A DNA stretch of 64,000 bases from Kingdonia uniflora (taxonomy: Eukaryota; Streptophyta; Magnoliopsida; Ranunculales; Circaeasteraceae), in the NCBI GenBank assembly GCA_014058105.1, contig JACGCM010000440.1, positions 124,001-188,000 on the forward strand, written 5' to 3'. This document shows, piece by piece, positions 1 through 11,934 of the stretch; the stretch's first letter is position 1, and every line of letters starts with the position of its first letter. The position numbers and the translations under genes were made by a program. A model generated the notes under the pieces. That model ran no database searches, was not told the DNA's origin, and saw only the letters and a list, made by a program, of their open reading frames with translations.

Positions 1-900
1 ACCTCCCCAAATAGGTTTTGAGATCTTGAAAAATTGTTTTGTGATGTCCATTGGACCTCTGCATTTGGCCTAACTTTTCCTCATTTGGTACAACCGCAGA
101 GTATTAAAAACAACCAACGACAGCGGTTTAAAGATTTTGAAGCGAATCGGTTGATAACGACAATTTTGCCGACAAGTTTTTGAATGTCTTTTATCATTTT
201 TGGAGATGGCATGTTGAGGAGAGCTCGAATCTGATTCGGATCGGCCTCAATCCCTTTCTTGCTGATGAGGTGGCCAAGAAATCAACCTGAATGTACTCCA
301 AACTGACACTTCTCGAGATTGAGACGCATCCTGTAAGAGAAAAAAATATAGAATATGGTATTGTGATCTAAAATGTGGTTGGTGGATTGTATGCTCTTGC
401 ACAAGAGATCATCAATGTTGACTTCCACGACTTTCCTAAGATGTGCTTTGAGCATAATAGTTATCAACTATTTATAAGTTGTGCCTTCGTTTTTGAGTTC
501 GAAGGGCATGACTTTGTAGCAGTAAAGTCCTCTTTCAGTGATGAAAGTGGTCTTTCCTTGATCTTCTTCCAAGAGTGGAATTTGATTATAGCCGGAAGCA
601 GCGTCCATCATTGATAAAAGTTCGTGACCCGCTATGGAATCAGGGATCTGATGAATGTTGGAAAGAGGCAAACTATATTTTAGAGTACGTTTGTTTAGAT
701 CTGTAAAATCTACACAAACTCAAACTTTTCGATTCTTATTAGGGATAGCGACGATGTTGGATATCCAATCTGGATATTTGGCTTCTCGAATGAATCCCAC
801 TTTGATCAATTTCACGATCTCCATGTTAACTTCATCTCAAAGTTGAGGTAATAGTCATCGTAATTTCTGTTTAACCGTCGTAGCGTTGATGTTGATGGCC
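1..900 (-). pseudogene. Element A reverse transcriptase remnant, start of RNase H at the edge
   Basis: Ty3/gypsy reverse transcriptase read right to left. The minus strand gives the N-terminal stretch VGFIREAKYPDWIS around 760-800, then the palm region (about 468-671) with MMDAASGYNQIPL and CYKVMPF. Next comes the catalytic block at 282-467, where the usual YIDD reads NIDD, so the tyrosine is lost while both aspartates remain. Below 280 the sequence follows the connection region and RNase H start seen in elements D and E, then leaves the window. Stops and frame changes between the blocks show it is dead. It would have copied element RNA into cDNA in the virus-like particle. Confidence 0.88.
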
Positions 901-1120
901 AATTTGTGATATGCCTTGGTCGTATCGACCCTAGGCATCTCTTCGAAAGACTACGCAAAAATGTCTCGGTTTAGTCGCATGAACTGAATGAGAGCATTTT
1001 TTCATGCTAAACCAGCTTAGTACCGATAAAAGTACATTTGCTAGATCAATCAATGTTGATTTATTCGGTGGGCTCCTCCGTGGAAGGCTGATCATCGGGG
1101 TGTTCAGCTTTTTGTAATTA

Positions 1121-1641
1121 TTATGCTGCATATCTTTCAGAGGTATATAGAATACCAGAGACGGTATTTTCGCAAGCTCGAGAAAACTTTTGACTACCCC
1201 TGATCTCATAGATACCATCGTTATGTTTGAAGCGGAGTTCTTGATGATAGGTGGAAGCGATTGCTTCCATGTTATGAATCCAGCAGCGGCCCATAATACC
1301 GAGATAATGAAACTTGGCGTTGATCACATAGAAGATGTCGTCGATTGTGGCTGGCCTATGGTAATAGGTAAGAATATCTTGCCTATTCGCTCTTCTTTAG
1401 AACCATTGAATCCGCTGATATTGGTGTCGCTTTGAATAACTTGATCGGCCAATCCCATTTGGTCGATAGTGCTCTGAAAGAGAATCTCAATACCGCTGCC
1501 AGTATCGATCATCATTGTGTGCATGGAAAATTTCTTTATCTTAAGCATTATGATTAACGCATTATGATGTGGAAATTTGACATAGCTAGTATCGCAATCT
1601 TTGAATGAGATCCCAAGCCGGTGATTACTCGACCCAGGCAA
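1121..1641 (-). pseudogene. Element A aspartic protease remnant
   Basis: Retropepsin-like protease of the Pol polyprotein. The minus-strand frame 1324-1641 contains the active-site signature MIDTGSGIEILF followed by the flap-like region ISGFNGS; the C-terminal part continues in another frame at 1121-1327 (IMGRCWIHNMEAIAS). The active-site DTG is intact, but the frame break between the two parts makes the copy non-functional. The order protease then reverse transcriptase on the minus strand gives the orientation of element A. Confidence 0.85.
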
Positions 1642-1680
1642 AAGTTTGGCTTTTTTGTCTTGAGGTGTAAGATCGCAACA

Positions 1681-3430
1681 TTATGATAGCCTCTTACCCT
1701 TGAATATGTTCGAGTCAGTGATCTGATTGATTTTGATCATGTTGTTGTGGTACATATGGTAAAAATGCTTCTCCTCAGCTTGATCTTCGACCTGGACAAC
1801 TTCAAACAGCTTCTTATAGCTGCCATCCTTGTATGATTCCAAGTCGAAAATATATTCAAACATCCGTCCCTCTTTGAAAATGTATTCCAGTAACCTCTGT
1901 AAAGTATAGCAATTGTCAGTAGAATGATGGCTTACCTTATGATGCATGTAGTACGGTCGGTTCTATATTGGTTTCAATGGTTAAGAGAGACGGTAGAGCT
2001 TATCCTTTGAGAGGATTGGAAAAATTATGGAGATTCAAACATTTATCTTTGGGAGGACCGGTTTTATTTGCGAACCGCCTTTCTGAGGGTTGCCAGTTTT
2101 CCCCTTGGAGCACTTTTGGTCACCCTGATCCTCCGTTGGTTCAGTGCTTTAATCTGTAGATGGGCCTTTCGTGGTAAGGACAGATTTAGTGGATTTATGC
2201 CTTTTGGACATCTTCCTTTCCTGGTCGACGTAATTATTGACTTTGGTGATCATATCTTCCAAGGTCCCAAGTTTGTTGAGGAAGAGGTGTTCTTTGGATT
2301 TGCAGTCGAGCTGGAGCGTGTTGATGAAAGCAGTAACAACAGTTTTATGATTGACATTATCTACTTTACGCACGAGCTCCAAAAACTTTTTCGCAATGGT
2401 CTCGAGCTTCTCTCTGTGTGACTGTTTGAGACTGATAAGAGAATATTAATTTTCTTCTTTATCTCTGTTGTGAGCATATGTCTTGATGAATTATTTCTGC
2501 AGCTAGTCGAATTTATATATGGAGTCTTCAGGTAGAGAGTGGAACCATCAGAGTGATTCTTTCTACAGACATGTGGCGAATAGACAACAAATAATGTGGT
2601 TGAGATTGGAGTGCAACCCCAATAAATCACGGTATTGTTGAATGTGCTCCTTTGGGTCGGTACCATTATATTTGCAAATTTTTCGGAGTATGGAAACCTT
2701 TCGGTATTTCCATACCGAATATTTCTTTGGAAATTGGACTTCTTTGTAACTTGGTAAGGTCATCGATAGTGCCCAGAACTTGTACTTTGATCAAATCCTT
2801 AATACACTGATCCATATGATCTTGTGTGACATAATGACGTGTCTGTTGAGTAGCTAGACGAGGAGGTTACGAATTGTGAGTATTGGTACCTTCACTCAAA
2901 CGATATCATGCTGGAACTCAAGGTTGAGGTTGTTGTTCTTCCTCCTGACGCATAGATAATCGGTTACCCCAGCTGATCTCAGACTGAACTTTACCTCCCA
3001 AATAAATGGAAGGTTGAGGTTCGTGCTGAATATTCTTGGAAATAGCTTTACTGGTGGCACCTAGAGGTCTTAACCCTTCCCGTGCAGAGACCCAGGAGGC
3101 TTCTGGTAATTGATCGCGATCTCTTGTTTGAGGAGCCTAGTGAGTGTTTTGTAGAGCCTGCAAGGCAGTCTGTATTGTTGTCATTTGGTCCTCATGTCGT
3201 TTGAGCGCTGTCAAATGAGTTTATCGTTCGGCGTCGAGCTCCTTCTTACAGAGCTCTCGGTTAAGATTTAATTGATGTTTGAGCTCATTGCGTTTCTCTG
3301 TTTTAGTGTTGAGATTCGCCCGTAGCTCTGTAAGTTGTTCCGGCTCAACTGAAAGATCAAGCCGGATTCCGGTTGTTGATCATTTGGAAGTGACCATGAT
3401 TAAAATTTGTAGTAGAAGAAAAGTATGCCT
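1681..3430 (-). pseudogene. Element A gag remnant
   Basis: Capsid/nucleocapsid-like gag of a Tat-type element, broken over several frames. Recognisable blocks, each matching elements D and E: capsid segment at 2563-2763 (YNGTDPKEHIQQYRDLLG), capsid C-terminal segment at 2149-2382 (EDMITKVNNYVDQERKMS) and the histidine/cysteine segment before protease at 1681-1947 (HHKVSHHSTDNCYTLQRL). That last segment sits where related gag proteins have a CCHC-like knuckle. Many stops; not translatable as one protein. Confidence 0.8.
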
Positions 3431-3452
3431 TAGGATATCGTAGAAATGCAAT

Positions 3453-3474
3453 CTTTCCCACAGACGGTGCCAAA
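3453..3474 (-). other. Element A primer-binding site
   Basis: Directly next to the LTR end, the minus strand reads TTTGGCACCGTCTGTGGG. This is the same site as TGGCGCCGTCTGTG in element D with one change in the core. The first nine bases of the family site, TGGCGCCGT, fit the 3' end of plant tRNA-Asp; the rest does not, so the primer tRNA is left open. Confidence 0.75.
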
Positions 3475-4000
3475 TGTAATGGCCTATTTCTATAAGATCG
3501 AAGAGGCTTGGAAATAGCTCTTACACCAATGTATCAGTGACAAAAATCTGATAAAAAGCAAGAAATGACACAGGTGATTTAGCGTGGAAAACCTTTGAAT
3601 AGGTAAAAACACCACGACCTCGAGTTGAGGGTTTTTGTAATAGTAATTTTTATTGCTTGAGGCTGATATCTTATTACAAGTGATCTCTTGACTTAGAAAT
3701 GCTTAATCTTGTGAATGAGAAGTTTGAAGTTTTTTTAGAATCTTTGAAAATGTAGTTTTCTTGGTGATTTCTCGTGTATTTTTCTGGTTCTTGTATCTTT
3801 TGAAACTATTTCTTTAAATAGGCCTTCTCCGTAGTTCTTCATCGTGCTGAAGCACGTTCTCCGAACAATGTGGCTAGTGGCAGTTGACTGAGTAACTGTT
3901 AAGTTTGTGAGAGACAGGTAGCTTTAACTAGTTCATGTTTTTCTGTTTGAGCAAGTGGAGTAGGTGGCAATATCAGCGTTACAAATACATACCCAGAATG
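3475..4000 (-). repeat. Element A 5' LTR, truncated at its outer end
   Basis: Read on the minus strand this ends in GGCCATTACA, the LTR end seen in elements D and E, next to the primer-binding site. It contains a TATA-like CCTATTTAAAG and the GATATCAGCCTCAAG block. Full LTRs of this group are about 590-620 bases. This copy lacks its outer 60-100 bases and stops near 3990-4010, where sequence of the antisense gene of element C begins. Its detail (GATATCAGCC, CACGCTAAATCACCT) is closer to the C LTR at 24936-25522 than to the D or E LTRs. Confidence 0.75.
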
Positions 4001-7000
4001 ACACACAGTCATGCAAGGTATCCCTATCAAGCTCAAGCCTTTTTACTTCCTTCACAAAGTAGGCAATAATAGCCATTAGCTCCTGTGGGCGCGATATTTC
4101 TAGAATAGACGTATTTCAATCGAGCATAACTACCTTAAAAACACGTTTTTGTTACCTCTGGCGACTTTCTTTCAAGTGTTTGTATCTATCGTCTTTCCAC
4201 GCCATGCGTTTTGTTGCTCGCGTCATCACCACATTATGCTGCGTTATTGTTTCTACTGCTTTATTTAGCTCAGCCTTGTTCACCATCCTCAGGTTCTCCA
4301 ATTGAGCACGAATTTCTGCCAACTTCCAGTCATCCCCATCACGTCCCCCAACATGAGCCTTCTTCAACAACTCATACTTCCTCTTAATCTCCCCCTCTAA
4401 CTCTAGTTCTCTACGAAGAACAATATCTAATTTATGTTGGCTCTCCCTTAAACGTTCATTTCCTCTCTGAACGTGGGCCTGAACATGAGCTACATCCGCC
4501 TCCAGCTCTTTAATTTCAACTGATGAGTCAGCCATGTCCCCTTTAACGCTAAAGACCCCGGCAATATCTTTTCTCTTCTTCGACCACTTCCCATCCTCGG
4601 CCTTCCTGACACACAAATTGGCTATAGCCAAATCTGCCTTCAACTTGGCCACCCGCTCATTCAATTCATCACACTGTTTTTGAACCGTCCAAAAATCAAT
4701 TTCTTTAGCAGGAAAGGCATCACTCAATTGGTCAGGCACACTTTCGGAACGGGCCAGGTCAGCTTGAACTTTTTCAAGCTCGTTGTCTTTCCTAGTCATT
4801 TTACTCTTCATTTTCTCAAGAACACTTTTGGAACTCACCAAATAAGCTCGAACCTGCTCAACCTCGTTTGTTTTCCGGGTCATTTGACCCTTCAAACTGA
4901 CCACAAAGTCCCGTAACTCTTTTTCTGCCACTTTTAGCGACTTGATACGGTACTGAGCAACATCCGCCTCTTTACCTTTCCCCATCAGCAAATCTACCCT
5001 GCCTTTTAACTTTGACATCTCAGTCTACGCCTCCGCAAGCTCCCTTCGCGCATTTTCTATCTCAGCATCTTTACCTTTGACCTTCTGGGTCAGGTCATCA
5101 ACTATCGATGTCACCTTAGCGAACTGGAGCTGTAGTTTGACATATCAATCCTCCTAAACTTCAGATGACTATCTAATGTTATCAAACTTTGCCACAAACT
5201 CATGATTGCATTAAAGCGTCCGTTGTTCACTCAAGCGCGCAATCTCTAATTTGACCTATATCACAGATATAATATATCAAGCTCGATTCAATAAAATTTC
5301 ACAAATGCAATCAAACATAATACAGATGAATTTACAGACTTCTAACAAATTTCTATTTTCTAACATGCTATTATTATGAGATTGCTTCTTAACTTAAGGT
5401 CAAAGTATGGTCTCAATTCGTTGGCAACAATATCTAAATCCATTTTCAAGGCACACATTTTCTATGTTCTAATTATCTAATTTGCTAACACATTAGTGAT
5501 CTATGCTAATCTTCTAATTTTACTTTGTAGCTCTAAAGTAATGCAGCATACAAGTCAAATATTTCTTGCTCTTTTCTAACCTGTAGCTCCGATTGCGAAG
5601 TCAGCAGGGACGCTGAGGCATTTTTCTCCTTAGCTAGCTCTTTCTCTAATTCTTCATTTCAGAGGCACATGTCTATACGTTCCTACAAGTCAATATTTAC
5701 AAACATCCCTTAGATTATTCAAATTTATCCTATAAAATAATATTCAATACAAATACAGTTTCCACCCCACACAAAAAACACATAAAAAAACTATAATAAC
5801 TTAACTTTACCTCCTCATTATCTTCTCTCCCCGCAATTCTCTAGGTCAGTTCTGGGAGAGACCGAATCCAACCCTGTTACCACACCTCCATCAGTAGGGA
5901 CCTCCTCTTCCTCTTTATCCTTTTCAATGTATGCACCTGCCATAATGGCTTTGAGGTCAGCAACTGTGTACCCCACTACGTTGAGTTAGCACCCAAGTCT
6001 ATCATGATAAGTTGTAACATCATCTACATTCTTCTGTGCCTCCTCAGTGAGCTCGCTTATCAACAGCTTCTGCGATGCCTTCGCAGTAACCAAACGTTCC
6101 CTCTCAAGAGCCAAATCAGACTCCAGTCGAGCTACCTTCTTCTCGAGCTCGGTTCTCCCATTCTCGAGCTCAGTTCTTCTTTCCCCAAGTCTGAGGCAGA
6201 TTCCCTTCAACAGGTGACCAGCCTACAACAGGACAACACATTTTTAGCTAAAAACCAAGTACAAAGGTCAATTTAGCACAGTCATCAACTTACCATCCTG
6301 CTCAACTCTGACTGGGCAGAGGTAGCTAGCTCCTCCGTGCCTCTTCGAGCTGCCAACCTTAACAGGTTCTCCATAACCCACATCTTGTCTACCTCAGCAG
6401 GTCGGCTCTCCACGACTTTCGCCCCTATTAGAGGAGTAGGAAGATCAACCCTCCTCATTTTCATACTCCCCTCGACCTCACCACTAACCATGGTACTGGA
6501 GGCCGAGCAACCCTTTAAAGTTTTCTTCTTGAGGTACTTTAGAGCTAACTTGCTCGAAGTTATCCCCATAAAAATATCCTATAACGACATTTTTGAAGCC
6601 CTAGGCAACACCAGACTTACCTTCCCGTCCGCTCCTCTTTTCTTGCTTGCTTCCGCTCCTGTCATCTGTCTCTTGGCCTGAGACTTTTACACTTTCTCTA
6701 ATCTATTGTTCACTCTCTTGTTTCTGTTGATGCCGAGCTCTTTCAGAATTGTCTCGAGCTCAACACCTTCCCGAGCTACAGTATCCAGCAGTGATTCTTT
6801 TCTTGTCGCCTTAAACTGAGGACCTCCAATATGACACAACAAATTGTTAAACCGCATAACTACCTTATACTACAATAATTCGATATTATACATTATTACT
6901 TACTTTTCTTCAAAGTTCTATATACAAGTTTCATGGGTTCCTCGTCCATTCTCTGCAGACAGTCCCCTTTTACCCATATCACATTCTCATTCCACACACA

Positions 7001-7219
7001 ACTTGTTGAATTCATATCATAGAAAAGAGGTCGAGATGAGCTCGAACATAAATATGCACCCCAAGTTGCAGCATAATATTTCATGGCATAGTACTGCAAA
7101 ACATCCCAAGGATTTATTCTCCTCTCCACCTCATTCACCTCCCACAATCTATTTAGAGTCTTACAAACATTTATAACCTCCTACATGTTTCCATTCAATT
7201 GGGCAGGACAAGCACCTAT
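4000..7219 (-). pseudogene. Element C antisense gene, exons 6 to 2 (downstream part)
   Basis: Minus-strand spliced gene of the element 3' region, cut in two by element E; the upstream part continues at 21582-22762. Inferred exons: 6 (5255 to about 4000), 5 (5682-5581), 4 (6222-5811), 3 (6823-6294) and the 3' part of exon 2 (7219-6904). Introns 5256-5580, 5683-5810, 6223-6293 and 6824-6903 have GT..AG ends at the same places as in D and E. Exon 2 to 3 splicing joins the frames as KKS-PQFKATRKESLLDTV. Exon 6 keeps a 288-codon open frame (5018-4152) rich in K, E, L and heptads, a long coiled coil. The protein family resembles PF04195. No known cell function. Confidence 0.7.
7215..7219. repeat. 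Target site duplication of element E, left copy
   Basis: CCTAT stands immediately before the TG of the 5' LTR and is repeated exactly after the CA of the 3' LTR at 21582-21586. A 5-bp duplication is the normal footprint of Ty3/gypsy integrase. Confidence 0.9.
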
Positions 7220-7988
7220 TGTAGGGACTTATCCCTCGATCTCATTCAAAATTGAGCTCACCCAGGTCGAATTATCTCCATCTCAGGCTCACGCATTTGT
7301 AACACTCCAATCAACATTCCAGCCAGCCCCACGAACTGCTCAAGAACGTGGACCGAGCTAAACCCATAAAACATTACCCAGTCAAAGATACCTGTCTCCC
7401 ACAAACTCATTAGTTATTCAGTCAACTGCCACTAACTACATTATTCGGAAAATGTGCTCTAGCACGATGAAAAGCTGTGGGGAAAGCCTATATAAAGAAA
7501 AAGTTTCATAAGAGACAGGGACCAGAAAAATTGCACAAATTTCTTATTTACGAGATTCAAAGCATTTCTATATTTATAAATCACTTGTAATAAAGATATC
7601 CGCCTCAAACAATAAATATACTTTCACAAAAATCATCCATACGAGGTCGTGGTTTTTACCTATTCAGAGATTTTCCACGCTAAAAATACTTGTTTCCATT
7701 TCTTACTTTCTATTAGAGTATTGTTACAGGTTCATTGGTGTGATAGCAAATTCCTAACCATTTCGAGCTTACTGAATTTGGCCAATAATAAAGATATCCG
7801 CCTCAAGAAATAAATATACTTTCACAAAAATCCTCCATACGAGGTCGTGGTTTTTACCTATTCAGAGGTTTTCCACACCAGAAATACTTGTTTCTATTTC
7901 TTACTTTCCATTAGAGTATTTGTTACAGGTTTATTGGTGTGATAGCGAATTCCTAACCATTTCGGGCTTACAGAATTTGGTCATTACA
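7220..7988 (+). repeat. Element E 5' LTR with internal tandem duplication
   Basis: Begins TGTAGGGACTTATCC and ends TTGGTCATTACA. A TATA box, CCTATATAAAG, lies at about 7487-7497. It is 769 bases long against 569 for the 3' LTR. The extra 200 bases are a direct repeat of the segment from AATAAAGATATCCGCC (about 7591) to GAATTTGGCCA (about 7785), which starts again at about 7788. The 5' and 3' copies otherwise differ mostly by C/T and G/A changes. Confidence 0.92.
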
Positions 7989-8010
7989 TTTGGAGCCGTC
8001 TATGGGAAAG
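7989..8010 (+). other. Element E primer-binding site
   Basis: TTTGGAGCCGTCTATGGG directly after the LTR end. It differs from the D site TTTGGCGCCGTCTGTG by the changes GCG to GAG and GTG to ATG, consistent with decay after insertion. Confidence 0.82.
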
Positions 8011-9840
8011 ATTGCATTTCCACGATATCCTAAGGCTGTCTTTCACTACAACTTTCAATTATGGTTTCTTCCAGACGACCGGCCGAAAGAACTCAGCTCA
8101 AATTTTTTATGGATCAGGGACGGCTCACAGAGTTGCTGGCAAATCTCCACGCCGAGAGATAGAAACGCGCTGAACTCGAACTTCAAGCTAACAAATGATC
8201 GAGAGCTCCGGGAAAAAAAAACTTGATACAGAACGACAAGCTCGTTTGACAGTACTCAAATGGCACGAAAACCAGATAACAACAATACAGGCTGCCCTCG
8301 AGGCTCTGCAAAATACTCAACAAGCTCCTCCAGCCAGAGGTCACGATCAGCTTCCAGAAATCTCCCGCATTTCAGTAAGGGAAAGATTGGGACCTTGGAA
8401 AGTTGTCAGTAAAGCCATTTCCTGGAATCTATAGTACGGACTACAACCCTCCATCCATTTGGGGGGGGGGGGAAGTTCAATCAAAAGTCAGTCGAGGCCA
8501 TTAAATTTCCATTCGTCAGGTGGATGACCAGTGACATCTACATCAAGTTCTAGCACGAGATTGCTTGAGTGAAGGTACGGGAACTCATCATCCCCAGCCA
8601 ACACATCCAACGATTCAACTAGCGCGATATTTCGTCACAAAAAAACACATGGACCAATGGATTAAGGAGTCGATCAAGGCATAAGTTTTGGGTACTACCG
8701 GCGATACTACGAAGTTACAAGGAAGTCTGATTGCCAAAGAACTATTCGATATAGAGATACCGAAAGGTTTCCATACTCCCAAAATTTGCAAATACAAAGG
8801 TATTGACTCGAACGAACATATTCAATAGTACCGTGATTCATTGGGGTTGTACTCCAATCTCAGCCACATTCTCTATCGTCTGTTCGCTACAAGTCCACAG
8901 GAGGAACCATTCTTTCCCTGAAGAATCCATCTACACATTTGATCAACTACAGAAGCAGTTCATTAAGACATGCTCATAACAGAGACAAAAAGGAAAACTT
9001 GTATTCTCTTATCGGTCTTAAGCAGTAGCATAGAGAAATGCTCGAAGACTTCTCAAAGAAATTCTTAAAGCACACGAGAAAAGTAGATAACCTCGACCAA
9101 AAAATAATTGTTACCGCTTTCACCAATGCTCTCCGGCTCAACTGCAAGGCCAAAGAATACCTCTTTCTTAATAAACTTGCGACATTAGAGAAGATGATCA
9201 CCAAAGTCAATGGTTACGTCGACTTGGAGAGGATGATGTCTGAGCAACAAAAGTCTACTAAATCAGTCCTCTTCACCAAAATCCCATCTACAGATCGAAC
9301 CAGCGAACCCAAGGAGGAACAAGGAGATTAGAAACGCACCAAGGGGAACACTGGATACCTTCGGAAAAGCGGTCCACATAACAAACCCATCCTCCCAAAA
9401 CTGAACGTCCGAATCTCCACAATTTTTCTACTACTATTGAAGGATCCACTCTACTGCGTCTCTCAACCACTAGAGCCCATCGATAATCGACCATTCTGCC
9501 TACATCATAAGGTAAATCATCATACTACTGACAATTGCTATGCTTTACAACGATTGCACGAGTATATTTTTAAGGAGGGACGGATGCTCGAGTACATTGT
9601 CGGCCTGAAGTCATACAAAGATGGCAATTATAAGAAGGAGCTCGAAGTCATTCAGGCCAAAGATAGAGTTGTGGAAAAACATCTCTACTACTACCTCAGC
9701 AACATGATTGAAATCAATCAGATCAGCAATTCCAACAGATCAAAATGCATGAGGCTATCGGATTGCTGTGATCTTGCACCTCAAGACAAAGAAGTATAGC
9801 TTCTTCCCGAGTCGAGTAATCGCTGACTCAAAATCTCATT
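8011..9840 (+). pseudogene. Element E gag remnant
   Basis: Broken gag. Blocks in order: N-terminal segment at 8195-8434 (ALEALQNTQQAPPARG), capsid segment near 8790-8870 that aligns with the D capsid, capsid C-terminal segment at 9038-9331 (KMITKVNGYVDLERMMS), and His/Cys segment at 9437-9799 (LHHKVNHHTTDNCYALQ). Several frame changes and stops separate them. A run of about 12 G at 8460 interrupts the N-terminal part where D has only about six G. The intact ancestor would have formed the virus-like particle. Confidence 0.82.
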
Positions 9841-9889
9841 TGAAGATTGTGATACTAGCCATATCAAGTTTCCACATCATGATGCATTA

Positions 9890-10325
9890 GTCATAATGCT
9901 CAAAATGAAAAAAATTGTCATGCACACAATGTTGATCGATACTGGAAGCGGTATTAAAATTCTTTTTCAAAGTGCAATCGACCAGATGGGTTTGGCCGAC
10001 CAAGTTATTCAGAGCGATACTGAGATTAGTGGATTCAATGGCTCTAGGGAGGAACGAGTAGGCAAGATCATCTTATCTATTACCACATGACCAGCCACCA
10101 TCGACGTTGTTTTCCATGTTATTAATGTCAAATCTCGCTATCTCGGGATTATGGGCCGCTGGTGGTTACACAATATGGAAGCAATCGCTTCCGCCTATCA
10201 TCAAGCACTCCGATTCAAACACGACAGCGGTATTTACGAGATCAGAGGTAGTCAGAAACTCTCTCGAGCTTGTAAAAATACTGTATCCGCCATCTTAGAT
10301 ACTTCAGATAGATTGGCCGCATAGT
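9890..10325 (+). pseudogene. Element E aspartic protease remnant
   Basis: Retropepsin with intact active site: the frame 9896-10090 reads MLIDTGSGIKILF, then ISGFNGS. A stop (TGA after SITT at about 10090) breaks it before the C-terminal part, which continues in another frame to about 10322 (AAGGYTIWKQS is a shifted reading of the conserved MGRWWLHNMEAIAS). It would have cut the Gag-Pol polyprotein. Confidence 0.85.
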
Positions 10326-10329
10326 AATT

Positions 10330-11335
10330 ACAGAAAGTTGATCACCTCAACGATCAACCACCTACAGAGGAGCCCACAAAATATATTAGCCTTGATGGAC
10401 CTAACAGAGGTACTTTTACCGGAACTAAGCTGGCTCAACATGAAAATGATGCTCTCATTCAGTTCTTGCAACTCAATCAAAACGTTTTTGTATGGTCTTT
10501 CGAAGAAATACCCGGGGTCAATCCGACCATGGCTTGTCACAAGTTAGCCATCAATATCAATGCAACAATAGTCAAACAAAAACAATGATGACTTTCACCT
10601 CGTCTTCGAGATAAAGTTATCACCAAGATCGAGAAATTGATAAAAGTGGGATTCATTCGAGAAGCCAAGTATCTGGACTGGATATCCAGCATTGTCGTTG
10701 TCCCAAAGAAGAACGAAAAGGTTCGAGTTTATGTAGATTTCGCAGGTCTGAACAAACATACTCCAAAGGATAGTTTCCCTCTTCCCAACATTCATAATAT
10801 CTTCAATTCCACAGTAGGCCATGATCTCCTATCTATGATGGGCGCTGCTTCAGGGTATAATAAAATTCTACTTTTGGAAGAAGATCAAGAAAATACAACT
10901 TTTACTACTGAAAGAAGTCATTATTGCTACAAAGTCATGCCCTTCAGGTTCAAGAACGCAGGTGCCACATATCAACGATTGATGACTACTATGTTCAAAG
11001 TACACTTAGGAAAAATCGTTGAAGTCTACATCGATGATCTCTTGTGCAAAAACTTACAGTCAGACGATCACATCTTAGATCTCAAATCTATATTCAATAT
11101 CCTTTAATCTTACAGAATGCGTCTCAACCCTGATAAATGTCAATTTGGGGCACATTTTGGCTGCTTTCTAGGCTACCTTATCAGCAAGAAAGGGATTGAG
11201 GCCGATCCGGATCAAATTTGGGCTCTCCTCAACATGCCTTCTCCAAAAATAACAAAAGACGTTCAGAAACACACTGGCAAAATTGCCGTTGTCAACCGTT
11301 TCGTCTCTAAATCTTCAGACCATTGATGTTGGCTA
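10330..11335 (+). pseudogene. Element E reverse transcriptase remnant
   Basis: Best-kept reverse transcriptase of the window. The frame 10637-11107 has the N-terminal VGFIREAKYLDWISSIVVVP, palm DFAGLNKHTPKDSFPLPN, MMGAASGYNKI, YCYKVMPFRFKNAGATYQR and an intact catalytic VYIDDLL near 11020-11040. A TAA at about 11105 stands where D reads an arginine codon; the thumb/connection segment resumes at 11117 (MRLNPDKCQFG, YLISKKGIEADPDQI). Tat-type by its close match to D and A. Dead by nonsense mutations. Confidence 0.88.
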
Positions 11336-11339
11336 TTTA

Positions 11340-11880
11340 TGTTACTCCACGGATGTATCAAATGAGGAGAGGTTCAGCTAACTACAGAAGTCACATGGAT
11401 ACCAGAATGTGAAATAGCTTTTTAGGATTTTAAAATCTATTTGGGGAGGTCTCCATTAATGAGCACCCCATTAGGTAATGAGAAACTAATAATCTACAAA
11501 ATAGTCAAAGATACTTCCCTCAGCTCGGTTCTTATTCACCTGGAAGGGAAAATCGAGAAACCAGTCTTCTTCATCAGCAAAACCCTCATACCCGTAGTAA
11601 CACGGTACTCTAAAATTGAGAAACTTCTTTTCACCCTTATTTACACTTCCCAGAAACTCAAGCACTACTTCCAAGCACATTCTGTCAAAGTTATGACGAA
11701 CTACCCACTTCGGGAAGTTTTATCCAATAAAGAGAAATTCAGAAGAGTGTAATAGTGGTCAATCAGTTTGGGAGAACATGATATCAAGTTTGAGCAACGC
11801 CATTCTAAAAAAGGTTAAGGCGTTGCTGGTTTTCTCGCAGATTTGCCAGTGGAGGATCCCGAGTGGGAGGAGCACGACCG
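11340..11880 (+). pseudogene. Element E first RNase H remnant
   Basis: RNase H following the connection domain, as in all Ty3/gypsy Pol proteins. The frame 11441-11752 shows the conserved order LSSVLIHLEGKIEKPVFFIS, then RYSKIEKLLFTLIYTSQKLK and the strand YFQAHSVKVMTNYPLREVL. The N-terminal catalytic aspartate region (normally YLAVSD or similar) lies near 11485-11520. Its role is removal of the RNA strand during reverse transcription. Confidence 0.78.
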
Positions 11881-11934
11881 AGACCTTACCAAAGGCACAT
11901 TAGATAATTCACCCCCCCAAGCCATTCGACGAAC

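Noticed and set aside
7990..8226. 78-codon ORF starting at the element E primer-binding site as a separate gene
   Set aside because: It overlaps the primer-binding site and is a decayed gag leader; the matching D and A regions are not open.
8460..8473. Run of about 12 G as a possible central polypurine tract
   Set aside because: It lies in gag, D has only about six G there, and it shifts the frame; slippage or assembly noise is more likely.
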